A stretch of 64,000 nucleotides of DNA, from NCBI GenBank assembly GCA_963721305.1, contig CAVRIR010000004.1, positions 558,001 through 622,000 of the forward strand, read 5' to 3'. The translations under genes were made by a program, and so were the position numbers. Shown one piece after another: positions 36,901 through 45,678 of the stretch. Positions within the stretch are counted from its first letter, which is position 1; every line of letters begins with the position of its first letter. The DNA is from DATAES01 sp963721305 (GTDB lineage Bacteria > Actinomycetota > Acidimicrobiia > Acidimicrobiales > JACDCH01). Under the pieces are notes generated by a model. That model was not told the origin of the DNA. It ran no database searches and saw nothing but the letters and a program-made list of their open reading frames with translations.

Positions 36901-37226
36901 ATCGACGCGTGACGAGGCGAGATGGTCGGATCGTCGATGACGATGTCGCAATCGGGCGCCCGCCCGATGGTGATCGGACGCCGCGGGAGCGGGAACGACC
37001 GGCCCGCGTGGAGTCCGCCGACGATGTCGAGGACGAACGCGGTGGCCGGATCAGCTCGAGTCGGCCGGGTCGTGATCGACGCGCCTTCGTAGAGCTCGAG
37101 CGGTCCGTCCGGCGGACGGAACCGTCCGTCGAGCCAGTAGCCCTCCGGTGCGAGGTCGGCGACGACGGCGTCCGGTTCCGCGAGGATTTCGAGCTCGACA
37201 CTGTCGAGGACTACATGCATTAACAT
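33977..37226 (-). CDS. FHA-domain FtsK/SpoIIIE ATPase, EssC-like, frameshifted
   Basis: The repaired protein is about 1080 aa. The N-terminus holds an FHA domain (PITIGRAPDCDIVIDD, SPRHASID, GSVNGTSIDG). Two helices follow (LGVAAIVGPALMGGALVVVYG, FALLALIGPVVALLGLLG), then three P-loop domains: GTTGSGKSELLR with VVIDEFATLAAELPDF, GMVGSGTSTAMR, and TGPPRSGKTTALRA. FHA, two helices and three ATPase modules is the layout of EssC/YukB, the motor of type VII secretion. Breaks lie near 34735, 34545 and 34440. ATG 37220 or 37226 starts it, and TATACT at 37235-37230 is a possible -10. No WXG100 gene lies nearby. Confidence 0.85.
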
Positions 37227-37295
37227 GGAAGTATATGAAAGATAGAGACCTTGCGCCTACTCGAACCTTCGAACCGCCGTGGCTGCTTGACTGCG

Positions 37296-38366
37296 ATGAT
37301 GAGCGATCCGTGGGCCGGCATCGTCGGGCAGGAGCCGGCGATCGCTGCGTTGCAGGCGGCGTCGCGCAACCCGGTCCACGCCTACCTGCTGGTCGGGCCG
37401 AGGGGCAGCGGCAAACGCGAGCTGGCGCGGGCATTCGCCGCGCGCTTGCTGGCATCGACCGCGCCGTCAGATCCGGATCGGGCCGTGACCCTCGCGCTCG
37501 CCGCACGCCACCCTGACCTCCACGAGTTCGAACGGGCGGGCCCGTACATCACCGTCGAGCAAGCCGACGCGATCATCCGTGAGGCGAGCCGATCTGGAGT
37601 CGAGAGCAGTCGCAAGGTGCTCGTGCTGGTCGACTTCCATCTCGTGCAGCCGGCGGTCGAGGCCAAGTTGCTCAAGACGATCGAAGAACCGCCCGCGGAC
37701 ACCGTGTTCGTCGTGCTCGCCGAGACGGTGTCTGCATTGCTCGAACCGATCGCATCGCGTTGCGTTCGCATCGACCTCGATCCGCTGTCGCCGTCGATCG
37801 TTCGTGACGCGCTCGTCGCCGAGGGCGTGGATCCAGATGTCGCGTTCTCGGTGGCGACGGCGACGCGTGGCGATCTCTCTCGCGCTCGACTGCTCGCAGG
37901 CGATCCCCGATTCGAACTTCGTCAGCGCGCGTGGGCCGGCCTCCCGCACCAGCTCGACGACACCGGCGCGACCGTCGCTCGTCTCGTCGCCGAGCTGCGT
38001 TCGATGATCGAGGACGCCGCCGCTTCGCTCGAGGTACGCCATGCCTCCGAGGTCGCCGAGCTCGAAGAACGGATCGAACGCTACGGCGAGCGCGGTTCCG
38101 GCAAGCGCGAGCTGACCGAACGACAGCGGCGCGAGCTCCGTCGTCACCGCACCGACGAGCTCCGCTTCGGACTGGCGACGCTCGCCGCCAGCTATCGCGA
38201 CACGCTTGCCACGTCACCTCCCGCCCTCGACCCGCGGTCGGCAGTGGACGCGATCGCGGCCATCGACGACGCGCACCAATCACTCGAGCGCAACCCGAAC
38301 GAGACGCTCTTGTTGCAGGCGCTGCTGCTGCGGCTTCCGATCCTGCGGGTGACGGCTCCGGTCTGA
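37296..38366 (+). CDS. holB: DNA polymerase III subunit delta'
   Basis: A 356-residue clamp-loader AAA+ subunit. WAGIVGQEPAIAALQAAS, AYLLVGPRGSGKRELARAFAA (Walker A-like), ITVEQADAIIREASRSGVESSRKVLVLVDFHLVQPAVEAKLLKTIEEPPADTVFVVL and SRCVRIDL follow DnaX/HolB. The zinc module of DnaX is absent, which favours delta'. Starts at 37296 and 37299 (MMSDPW) are both possible; upstream codons lack homology. It diverges from the EssC-like gene. The final helix bundle includes a charged coiled coil. Confidence 0.88.
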   Translation: MMSDPWAGIVGQEPAIAALQAASRNPVHAYLLVGPRGSGKRELARAFAARLLASTAPSDPDRAVTLALAARHPDLHEFERAGPYITVEQADAIIREASRSGVESSRKVLVLVDFHLVQPAVEAKLLKTIEEPPADTVFVVLAETVSALLEPIASRCVRIDLDPLSPSIVRDALVAEGVDPDVAFSVATATRGDLSRARLLAGDPRFELRQRAWAGLPHQLDDTGATVARLVAELRSMIEDAAASLEVRHASEVAELEERIERYGERGSGKRELTERQRRELRRHRTDELRFGLATLAASYRDTLATSPPALDPRSAVDAIAAIDDAHQSLERNPNETLLLQALLLRLPILRVTAPV

Positions 38367-38436
38367 TCGGGGCGTCACCGCCGCCCGATAGCCGTGCGGC
38401 CACTCCTGCGAGGCCGCACTACCCTGTCCTGTCCCC

Positions 38437-38509
38437 GCCCGGGTAGCTCAGACGGCAGAGCAGCTCACTCGTAATGAGCAGGTCAGGAGTTCGATTCTCC
38501 TCTCGGGCT
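38437..38509 (+). tRNA. tRNA-Thr (CGT)
   Basis: A full cloverleaf. The acceptor arm GCCCGGG pairs with CTCGGGC (one G-U). The D arm is AGCTC...GAGC. The anticodon stem GCTCA/TGAGC holds loop CTCGTAA with anticodon CGT, reading ACG. The T arm AGGAG-TTCGATT-CTCCT is normal. CCA is not encoded. The lipoprotein gene starts 4 nt after the discriminator base. Confidence 0.95.
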
Positions 38510-38512
38510 CAG

Positions 38513-39349
38513 ATGGCTGCGGTGACGACATCGGTGGCGCGTTCGATGGCAGCGATCACCTTGTTTGTATTGACCTTGGCCGCGTGCGGCCCGGGGGTCA
38601 AGGCGTCGGGAAGTTTCCACCCTGCACAGCCAGGGACACTCACCGTCGTGACCAGCGAGGTGCCACTGCCGGGCTTCTGGGAAGGGTCGGCGGCCCAACC
38701 GACGGGCGGCTTCGAGTACGAGTTGGCACTCAAGCTGGCCGACCGGTTCGGCCTCAAGAGTGTGAGAGTCGTCGTCGTGTCCTTCAGCCAAATTGTCGCG
38801 GGTGATCTCGGGGGTGCCGATGTCGCGCTTTCCGATATCACGGCGACGGGTCCGCGCGAGAAGGTGCTCGACTTCACCGGCCCCTACCTTCCTGCGACGC
38901 CCGCCGTGCTCGTACGCACGGGCACGGAGGTTCCCGATCTGAAGACCGCACAGTCCTTGACGTGGGCGGTCGGCAGTTCGACGACCCTGCTCGACTACCT
39001 CAACAACACGATCAGTCCCGCGACGGCGCCCCAGCTCACCTCAGCACGTCTCGACACGGTGGCAGCCGTCAGAGATCACCAGGTCGATGCCGGGTTGCTC
39101 GACCTCCCCGTTGCGGCGGCGACAGCGCGAGTCTCGGATGGGCAGCTCTCCGTCGCCGGTCAGTTTGCTTCAAACGACGACGTTTCGGCCGCCCTACCCC
39201 AAGGTTCGAAGAATGTCGATGCTGTCGATTCCGCGTTGCGCGCGCTGATCGCCGACGGCACGATCGCGTCGCTCGCTCATAAATGGCTGGGGCTGAACCT
39301 CGACGGGACAAGCGCGGACGACGTCCCGCTCATTCGGGCCGGACACTGA
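38513..39349 (+). CDS. Solute-binding lipoprotein (amino-acid ABC type)
   Basis: A 278-residue periplasmic-binding-protein type II. The signal peptide ends at lipobox LTLAACGPG. TLTVVTSEVPLPGFWEG, GFEYELALKLADRFGL, GGADVALSDITATGPREKVLDFTGPYLP and ALRALIADGTIASLAHKWLG follow the SBP_bac_3 pattern for polar amino acids. No permease or ATPase gene is adjacent. The ATG at 38513 is 4 nt after the tRNA with no ribosome binding site; ATG 38546 gives a shorter signal peptide. Confidence 0.85.
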   Translation: MAAVTTSVARSMAAITLFVLTLAACGPGVKASGSFHPAQPGTLTVVTSEVPLPGFWEGSAAQPTGGFEYELALKLADRFGLKSVRVVVVSFSQIVAGDLGGADVALSDITATGPREKVLDFTGPYLPATPAVLVRTGTEVPDLKTAQSLTWAVGSSTTLLDYLNNTISPATAPQLTSARLDTVAAVRDHQVDAGLLDLPVAAATARVSDGQLSVAGQFASNDDVSAALPQGSKNVDAVDSALRALIADGTIASLAHKWLGLNLDGTSADDVPLIRAGH

Positions 39350-39362
39350 AAGGCGCTGCGAC

Positions 39363-41138
39363 GTGATCCTCGCCCAACTCGTTCAGATTGTGAAGCCGGA
39401 AGGGCCGGCGCTTCCGTTCCTCGTGCTGTTGCTCGTGATTGTGTTGGGTCCGATCGTCATCGAGCGGTTCCGCGTGCCGGGCATCATCGGGCTCTTGATC
39501 GGCGGGCTGCTGGTCGGGCCGCACGGGCTCGAGATCATCGGCAGTGGCAACACCACGGTGCCCGATCTCGGGAAGATCGGCTTGCTGTATCTGATGTTCG
39601 TGGCCGGACTCGAGCTCGATCTGCGTCTCGTGCAGGCCAACAAGAAGGCGACGATCGTCTACTCCGCTCTGACGTTCACGCTTCCGCTCGCGGCCGGGAC
39701 CATCGCCGGCTTGGCACTTGGTTTCGGCACCTCCGCCGCCATCCTCCTCGGGTCGCTGCTCGCGTCGCACACGCTCGTGGTGTATCCGATGATCCGAGAG
39801 ATGGGTCGCGGCGACGATCCTGCCGTCGCAACCGGCGTCGGCGCGACGGTGGTGACCGACACGCTGACGCTCATCGTGCTCGCTGCCATCTCTGGCATCA
39901 CGGTTGGCCATTCGGGCGGCCTCGAGATCGCGTCGCAGCTGATCTTCGGTTTGGTTGCGTTGGGTATCGGTTGCTTCGTAGTCCTTCCAAAGCTCACACG
40001 ATTCTTCCTCAATCGATTCGGCACGGCACGCGCGACCCGATACCTGTTCGCGCTCGTCGCGATGCTGGCCGCCGCGAGCCTGGCCGAGATGTTCAGCATC
40101 GAAGGCATCGTCGGCGCGTTCTTCGCCGGGATCGCGCTGAATCGACTCGTTCCGAACGAGGGCGACCTGATGGAGCGGATTGAGTTCTTCGGCGGCGCGT
40201 TCTTCATTCCTGTATTCCTCGTGTCGGTTGGATTGATAATCGATCCGTCCGTCATGACGGACCCGCAGACGCTGCGTTTTGCGGCGATCTTCATCGGCGC
40301 ATGCTTCGGCGGGAAAGCCATGGCCGCCTTACTGACGCGACCGCTGCTCGGTTACGGCTGGGCCGAGGTCGGAATTCTCTTTTCGCTCACGATTCCCCAA
40401 GCCGCCGCCACGCTCGCCGCGACGATCGTCGGATTCGACATCGGCCTGTTCGGCACAGAGGTCGTGAACGCCGTTCTCGTACTGATCGCGGTGAGTCTCG
40501 TACTTTCCGCATCCATCACGCCGTTGTTCGCCCGCCGACTCGAGCGCTCGGACCCGGGTGCGGGACGGCTCGGACGGCGAGTTCTTCTGGTCATGACGAA
40601 CGCGCAGGTTCCGGTGCGGCGCGGCGTCGCCCAACTCGCGGCGCGGCTCGCGAGGAGCGACGACGGCATCGTCGTTCCGGTCGTGATCAGCTCGGAAGGC
40701 GTGCACAGCGACGAGCACGCATGGAAAGCGTTCGAAGCAACGCTCGTGCTGCTCGGCATCGATCGCGACGTCGCGGTCGTCATCGACAAGGACATCGGCG
40801 GAGGTGTTCGCCACGCCGTGCAGTCGCAGCGCTGCACTGCGGTGGTCATCGACGACATCGACGGCACGATCCATGACCGGTTCGAACCGACGACCGTCGT
40901 GCAGCCGGTGCTCTTCGTCGGTCGACTCGCTGATCGCGAGTTCGCGCTCGCTGGAGTACCCGACCAGCACCATGATCAGGCGGCGTTGGTCGAGATCGCG
41001 CGCCGACTGTCGCGATCCAAGCGCGGGTCGACCGACGAGACTGCCGTCGACCTCGTCGTGCAGCCGGCCGGCAGCGTTGAACCCGACTTCGGCAATCGCG
41101 CGGTCGGATTCCTACGCGTGCTCTCCGCGGCGGAATGA
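39363..41138 (+). CDS. CPA2-family cation:proton antiporter
   Basis: A 591-residue protein. The first 390 residues form 12-13 helices of the Na+/H+ exchanger type: ERFRVPGIIGLLIGGLLVGPHGL, YLMFVAGLELDLR, LLASHTLVVYPM, and EGIVGAFFAGIALNRLVPN. The C-terminal 200 residues form a soluble two-part domain (VLLVMTNAQVPVRRGVAQLAARLA) resembling universal-stress-protein folds. It starts with GTG 13 nt after the lipoprotein gene and converges with the hydrolase gene by 27 nt. Ion specificity (Na+ or K+) cannot be read. Confidence 0.9.
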   Translation: MILAQLVQIVKPEGPALPFLVLLLVIVLGPIVIERFRVPGIIGLLIGGLLVGPHGLEIIGSGNTTVPDLGKIGLLYLMFVAGLELDLRLVQANKKATIVYSALTFTLPLAAGTIAGLALGFGTSAAILLGSLLASHTLVVYPMIREMGRGDDPAVATGVGATVVTDTLTLIVLAAISGITVGHSGGLEIASQLIFGLVALGIGCFVVLPKLTRFFLNRFGTARATRYLFALVAMLAAASLAEMFSIEGIVGAFFAGIALNRLVPNEGDLMERIEFFGGAFFIPVFLVSVGLIIDPSVMTDPQTLRFAAIFIGACFGGKAMAALLTRPLLGYGWAEVGILFSLTIPQAAATLAATIVGFDIGLFGTEVVNAVLVLIAVSLVLSASITPLFARRLERSDPGAGRLGRRVLLVMTNAQVPVRRGVAQLAARLARSDDGIVVPVVISSEGVHSDEHAWKAFEATLVLLGIDRDVAVVIDKDIGGGVRHAVQSQRCTAVVIDDIDGTIHDRFEPTTVVQPVLFVGRLADREFALAGVPDQHHDQAALVEIARRLSRSKRGSTDETAVDLVVQPAGSVEPDFGNRAVGFLRVLSAAE

Positions 41139-42314
41139 ATCGATCAAGGCCGCGACTCGAGAGGCAATCGCCTCCTGTCCTGCTGCATTCGGATGTGGTG
41201 TGCCGTTGGAGTCCCAGTGGGTGTCGTGAAGTGACGCCTCGACACCGCCTACGGGGTTCGACGGGATCCACCCCTTCGGCGCAATCGACCCACCCGGTTG
41301 CTGTGGGTCGCACGTGCACGTGTCCTTCGCCGTCAGCGAGAAGGTGTACGTGTACTCGGCAGTGTGTGTGAGGAGCCTTGCGCCCACGGTCAGCGTCGCA
41401 CTCGCGGTCGGGGCGAAGATCCACGGCGTGTAGTTCTCGTACGCGCCGCACAGATCGTGTCCGGTGAAGTCGAGTGGGACCGTTTGCGCGTGATGGTTGT
41501 CAGCCACCACCTGAATGGTGTGGTTCAGAGCGCCGACGAAGCCGCGTGCTTCGTCGTAGATCGATGCCTGATAGTCCTTCGCCGCCGCGTCGAAGTGCCC
41601 GGTCATGTACTTCTCGGCGGTGCCGACGAGATCGTTCGCTGCCGCGGCGTAGTAGAAGACGCGGCACGCGTGCCCGGCCGAGTCGGGCGCCGGGAGCGGG
41701 TTGTAGTACTGCGTCAGAACGACGTGAGCCGAGGGAAACCTCTGCTCCAGGTCGGTGAGGAGACCTGCCAAGTTGTGTTCGAGCGCAGTTTGCCGTCGGG
41801 CGAAGTCCGGACTTCCGGCACACTGATCCGTCCCTGATCCGAATCCGGTTGCCGATTCGAAGCAGTCGGCAAAGCGAACGTCGTTCGCTCCCACGGTGAG
41901 CGTGATGACCGACGGCGCGATGTGGTCTGCCTCTGCTCGCTCGAGTTGATCGACCACGTTGCCCGCCGTCGGGCAATCGGTCGGCGTGCCCTCGTCGACA
42001 GTGAACGGAGCCGACTCGAACTTGCCGACGACGCACGCCCCTGAAACCGCGTAGTTGTGCACGACGTATCCGGTCTGTGCGCCGATCAAAGTGGGGTAGG
42101 CGCTCTGGTTGTCGTCGGCTCCGAGGCCGTGGCCCGCCGCGACCGAATCGCCGAGGGCCAGGAGCTGGTTGGCGCGAGCTGCTGCCGCCGTCGAGCGAGA
42201 CGCCACCACCGTCAAACCGCTGATCGCCAGCGCGACAAGAGCGATGGCCGTGACCAGCACGAATGGACGCCGGCGAGGTACCCGTATCTGCCGCGCGACG
42301 TCCGTCAGTCGCAT
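41112..42314 (-). CDS. Secreted SGNH/GDSL-family hydrolase
   Basis: A 400-residue exported enzyme. A basic start and one hydrophobic helix (FVLVTAIALVALAISGLTVVA) act as signal or anchor. LLALGDSVAAGHGLG is block I (catalytic Ser), LTVGANDVRF is block III (Asn), and TPHPNAAGQEAIA provides the catalytic His. An insert with CTCDP and several cysteines lies before the last block. It probably hydrolyses lipid or carbohydrate esters outside the cell; the substrate is unknown. Its 3' end overlaps the antiporter gene. Confidence 0.9.
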   Translation of the reverse strand: MRLTDVARQIRVPRRRPFVLVTAIALVALAISGLTVVASRSTAAAARANQLLALGDSVAAGHGLGADDNQSAYPTLIGAQTGYVVHNYAVSGACVVGKFESAPFTVDEGTPTDCPTAGNVVDQLERAEADHIAPSVITLTVGANDVRFADCFESATGFGSGTDQCAGSPDFARRQTALEHNLAGLLTDLEQRFPSAHVVLTQYYNPLPAPDSAGHACRVFYYAAAANDLVGTAEKYMTGHFDAAAKDYQASIYDEARGFVGALNHTIQVVADNHHAQTVPLDFTGHDLCGAYENYTPWIFAPTASATLTVGARLLTHTAEYTYTFSLTAKDTCTCDPQQPGGSIAPKGWIPSNPVGGVEASLHDTHWDSNGTPHPNAAGQEAIASRVAALIDSFRRGEHA

Positions 42315-42597
42315 TGAAGACCCGTCTCCTTCGTCACTGCGTCTGCGCGTCAGCGTCGACCGTCGCCCGCGAACATCTCGACTGACTCACTCGGGAGGAG
42401 CAGGGTACCGGTGGCCGGCGCCTGCTCACCGTCGCGGCGAGCACGCTCGACTCCAATGGTTCATGCGATGGTCGCTCCGCGCCCGGCGCCGCTGAGCCGG
42501 GCAGCGCGGAGAAGGCTGGCCGCTGTGGCAGACGACCCTTGCGCAGCGGAGCGCCGAAGGCCATGGTGCAGAACGAAAAGCAGTGGAGAGGACCGCT

Positions 42598-42795
42598 ATG
42601 AGGGTGCACGTGGACGAGACGCAGTGTCAGGGACATGGCCGCTGTTACGACCTCGCGCCCGACCTGTTCGAGCCCGACGAGATCGGGAACTCGCACGAGA
42701 CGAATGAGGGACTCGTTCCGGACGGCGCTGAGCAACTCGCCCGACGCGCTGTCCTGAACTGCCCCGAACGCGCCATCAAGATCGTGGAGGACTGA
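42598..42795 (+). CDS. P450-associated [3Fe-4S]-type ferredoxin
   Basis: A 65-residue ferredoxin with cysteines in CQGHGRC (C-x5-C) and NCPERAI. The histidine-containing loop replaces one cysteine, which is the actinobacterial [3Fe-4S]/atypical pattern that feeds cytochromes P450. GGAGAGGA precedes the ATG. It lies 2 nt before the P450 gene. Confidence 0.93.
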   Translation: MRVHVDETQCQGHGRCYDLAPDLFEPDEIGNSHETNEGLVPDGAEQLARRAVLNCPERAIKIVED

Positions 42796-42797
42796 TC

Positions 42798-44090
42798 GTG
42801 ACCGAACACGATGCTCGCTCGCAACCGGTTGACGAGCGATTCGCGTCTCTTGCCGACGACTTCGACGACGAACCGATGGGATTCAACAGCGAGGTCGTAA
42901 CCGGTCCGGTCTCGGACTTTGCAACGGACTTCGATCACATGGCCGAGCAGTGGGCCGCCGACCCCTACCCGATCATCGACGATCTCCGCGAGCGGTGTCC
43001 GATCGCGCACACCGACCGGTACGGCGGTGGCTGGATGCCGGTCTTCCACGACGATGTGGCCGAGATCGCGTACGACACCGAGCACTTCACGTCGCGGTCG
43101 GTGGTGATGGGCAACCACCGTCCGCCGCTCGAGCTTGCACCCGTCGGCATCGCGCCCCCGATCTCTTCGGACCCGCCCTTCCATCACGGCGCCCGTCGGG
43201 TGCTTCTACCCGCGTTCGCGCCACAGGCCATCGCGAAGCTCGAACCAGGCACGCGCGCGTACTGCGAGTCGCTGCTCGACGATCTCGAGGCATCACCAGT
43301 GATCGACGCCGCGGCCGACTTCGCGCAGCACATCCCCGTCCGTGTCATCGCCGACATGCTCGGCTTCCCCTCGCACGATGCCGAGCTGTTCCGAGGGTTC
43401 GTCCATGACGTTCTCGAAGGGATCAACGAACCGCTCGAGGTTCGGTTCGACCGCATGCAGGGACTGTTCGGTTACCTGAGCTCCCAGATCGACGATCACC
43501 TCCGCGCGCCGCGCGATGACCTCACGTCGTATCTCATCGATGCCGAGATCGAGGGGGTCAAGCTCGACGCGGCGCACGTCATCGGATCGATGGCCCTGCT
43601 CTTGCTGGCGGGAATCGACACAACCTGGAGCGCGATCGGCGCCTCGATCTGGCACCTCGCCAAGACACCGTCGGACCGCGAGCGACTCGTGGCCGACCCC
43701 GACCTGGTCACGGTCGCGATGGAGGAATTGTTGCGGGCCTATGCCCCCGTGACGATGGCGCGCCTGGTCAAGGAAGACATGGACTGGCATGGCTGCCCGA
43801 TGAAGGCCGAGGACTGGGTCCTTCTCTCCTTCCCGGCGGCAAACCGCGACCCAAGTGTGTTTGAACACGCCGATCAGGTCATCATCGATCGTGAGATCAA
43901 CCGGCACTCGGCGTTCGGCCTCGGCGTGCACCGCTGCATCGGTTCGCACCTTGCCCGCATGGAACTGCGCGTTGCGTTGGAGACGTGGCTGGCCCGCTTC
44001 CCGTCGTTCTCGCTGGCCGACCCCGACGCAGTGACTTGGTCGCCGGGACAGGTTCGCGGTCCTCGACGGCTGCCCATAGCCATCGGCTGA
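42798..44090 (+). CDS. Cytochrome P450
   Basis: A 430-residue bacterial P450. LLLLAGIDTTWSAIGASIW is the I-helix oxygen-activation motif, EELLRAYAPV the K-helix E-x-x-R, and FGLGVHRCIGSHLARMELR the haem loop with the cysteine ligand. SDPPFHHGARRVLLPAF is the C-helix region. It resembles CYP107/CYP125-type actinobacterial enzymes in length. The ferredoxin gene upstream is its electron donor; a ferredoxin reductase is not nearby. The substrate is unknown. Confidence 0.95.
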   Translation: MTEHDARSQPVDERFASLADDFDDEPMGFNSEVVTGPVSDFATDFDHMAEQWAADPYPIIDDLRERCPIAHTDRYGGGWMPVFHDDVAEIAYDTEHFTSRSVVMGNHRPPLELAPVGIAPPISSDPPFHHGARRVLLPAFAPQAIAKLEPGTRAYCESLLDDLEASPVIDAAADFAQHIPVRVIADMLGFPSHDAELFRGFVHDVLEGINEPLEVRFDRMQGLFGYLSSQIDDHLRAPRDDLTSYLIDAEIEGVKLDAAHVIGSMALLLLAGIDTTWSAIGASIWHLAKTPSDRERLVADPDLVTVAMEELLRAYAPVTMARLVKEDMDWHGCPMKAEDWVLLSFPAANRDPSVFEHADQVIIDREINRHSAFGLGVHRCIGSHLARMELRVALETWLARFPSFSLADPDAVTWSPGQVRGPRRLPIAIG

Positions 44091-44132
44091 CGCGCGACAG
44101 ATCCTGCGTGCCCACTGACAAGGCACCCACAG

Positions 44133-44146
44133 TGACTGGTAAGTCA
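44133..44146. promoter_or_regulatory. Inverted repeat before the DUF427-thioesterase gene
   Basis: TGACT-GGTA-AGTCA is a perfect 5-nt-arm repeat in the 254-nt gap between the P450 gene and the next gene. Its size and placement fit an operator, but no regulator can be assigned. The rest of the gap holds no convincing gene on either strand. Confidence 0.35.
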
Positions 44147-44344
44147 GTCTGCGACGACTGGATTCGGGACGGGACCGGCACAGGTCATGTGTGAAGGGGG
44201 CACCCGGCGCGTCGTACGGAAGATCGCCGACGACGTCCGGCGAGAACGCGTGGCTCAGCGTCCTGTCCGGCCGGTCCACCAGCAGCGCTCGTTCCGTGTC
44301 GAGCACGATGCCACCGTCGACGTCGGCTCAGCAGTCCGCGTCCC

Positions 44345-45652
44345 GTGGTCAGGCTCATCGCGAAACATGATCTAGCGGTGATCACGCTTCCGCGCTCCGA
44401 CGGCACTGCGGTCATCCGACCGTGCGCCAACCGCGCACGTGCGTGGTGGGGCGAGCGACTGCTCGCCGAGTCGACGCACGCGCTGCGAGTCGACACACCT
44501 GGTCAGTCACCGACGCTGTGGTTCCCGTGGTACGACGTTCGGGTCTCGACGATTCGGTCGAACGGCACCGAGCCTTCGGATGGTGGAAGCGTCGAGCGGT
44601 TCGACGCGGTCGGTCCGGTTCCGTCGCGTCCTGACGGGATCCTGTGGAGCGACGACGTTCCTGCGGTCCTGGACGGTACGGGTGTGTTCCTTCGCTATGT
44701 CACAGCGCCGTCGCAGCTCGAGGCATTGAGCGGTCATGCGGCCGTCGACCACCTGCGGGCCCGTGTCGAGCTCGAAGACGCGGCCGGAGGCGACGACCTC
44801 CGTGACGTCACGTTCAAGCAGTTTCCGACGTGGGGTGATGTCGCCGATCTCATCGCCGTACTCGAAGGAACGACGGCCATCGCGAACACCACACGTCCCG
44901 TCGTCGAGGGCAGCCAACTGCTCGGACAGGCGATCATCGCCGCGATGCGCGAGGCACCGCGCCGGCGGGTCGTCTCGGCACACATGGTGTTCCCGCGCGC
45001 CGCCGACGCGTCCGAGCTCGTAGCAATCGATCTCGCGACGATCACGAGCGGACGGACGTTCAGCACCTTCGAAGCCTCCGCAATCCAGCGCGAACGCCTG
45101 TGTGCGCGCGGCACCCTGTTACTCGGTGTCCCCGCGGCCGATGTCGTGCGCCACGAACCGTCGATGGAGAATGTCCCTGGCCCGTACGAGTCGGTGCCCT
45201 ACGACATGGGTGTGCTCGGTCGCGACCTGCGCGTCGTCGACGCGGCCTACACAGACGATCCGGCCGCGCCGTTCGGTCCGCCGGCTATCGATGCCTGGGT
45301 GCGTTGCACCGGCGTGCCCGACGACCCGGCCGTCAACGCAGGGCTGCTCGCGCAGTTCACCGGACACATGTCGATCGCGGCGGCGCTACGTCCGCATGCG
45401 GGCGTCGGCCAGCGCGAAGCGCACCGCACGATCTCGACGGCGGTCAACGCGCTCACGATCTCGTTCCATGCCGACGTACACATGGATCGATGGGTGCTCT
45501 ATCGCCACGTCGCAACTGTCGTCTCCGACGGCATGGCGCACAGTGAGTGTCGCGTGCACGACGAGGACGGACACCTGCTCGCGTCGTTCAGTGTGGACGC
45601 GATGATCCGTCCGCTCGCACGTGTCGATGTGGACGGAACCACGGCGATGTAG
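44345..45652 (+). CDS. DUF427 domain fused to TesB-type acyl-CoA thioesterase
   Basis: A 435-residue fusion. Residues 25-125 form a DUF427 domain (RARAWWGERLLAEST, LWFPWYDVR). The remainder is a double-hotdog acyl-CoA thioesterase II: RRRVVSAHMVFPRAAD, ITSGRTFSTFEASAIQRERL, LLAQFTGHMSIAAALRPHAG and SISFHADVHMD-type segments. TesB enzymes cleave acyl-CoA to acid and CoA. The start is uncertain: GTG 44345 or GTG 44378 (VITLPRSDG). It follows the P450 operon after a 254-nt gap and may share its lipid or steroid substrate. Confidence 0.8.
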   Translation: MVRLIAKHDLAVITLPRSDGTAVIRPCANRARAWWGERLLAESTHALRVDTPGQSPTLWFPWYDVRVSTIRSNGTEPSDGGSVERFDAVGPVPSRPDGILWSDDVPAVLDGTGVFLRYVTAPSQLEALSGHAAVDHLRARVELEDAAGGDDLRDVTFKQFPTWGDVADLIAVLEGTTAIANTTRPVVEGSQLLGQAIIAAMREAPRRRVVSAHMVFPRAADASELVAIDLATITSGRTFSTFEASAIQRERLCARGTLLLGVPAADVVRHEPSMENVPGPYESVPYDMGVLGRDLRVVDAAYTDDPAAPFGPPAIDAWVRCTGVPDDPAVNAGLLAQFTGHMSIAAALRPHAGVGQREAHRTISTAVNALTISFHADVHMDRWVLYRHVATVVSDGMAHSECRVHDEDGHLLASFSVDAMIRPLARVDVDGTTAM

Positions 45653-45678
45653 CAGCGTCCGGCACGTCGGCGGCCTCA

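Noticed and set aside
44185..44344. Minus-strand protein-like stretch in the P450-thioesterase gap
   Set aside because: Reads well (DTERALLVDRPDRTLSHAFSP) but is part of a frame antisense to the P450 gene, and no family is visible.
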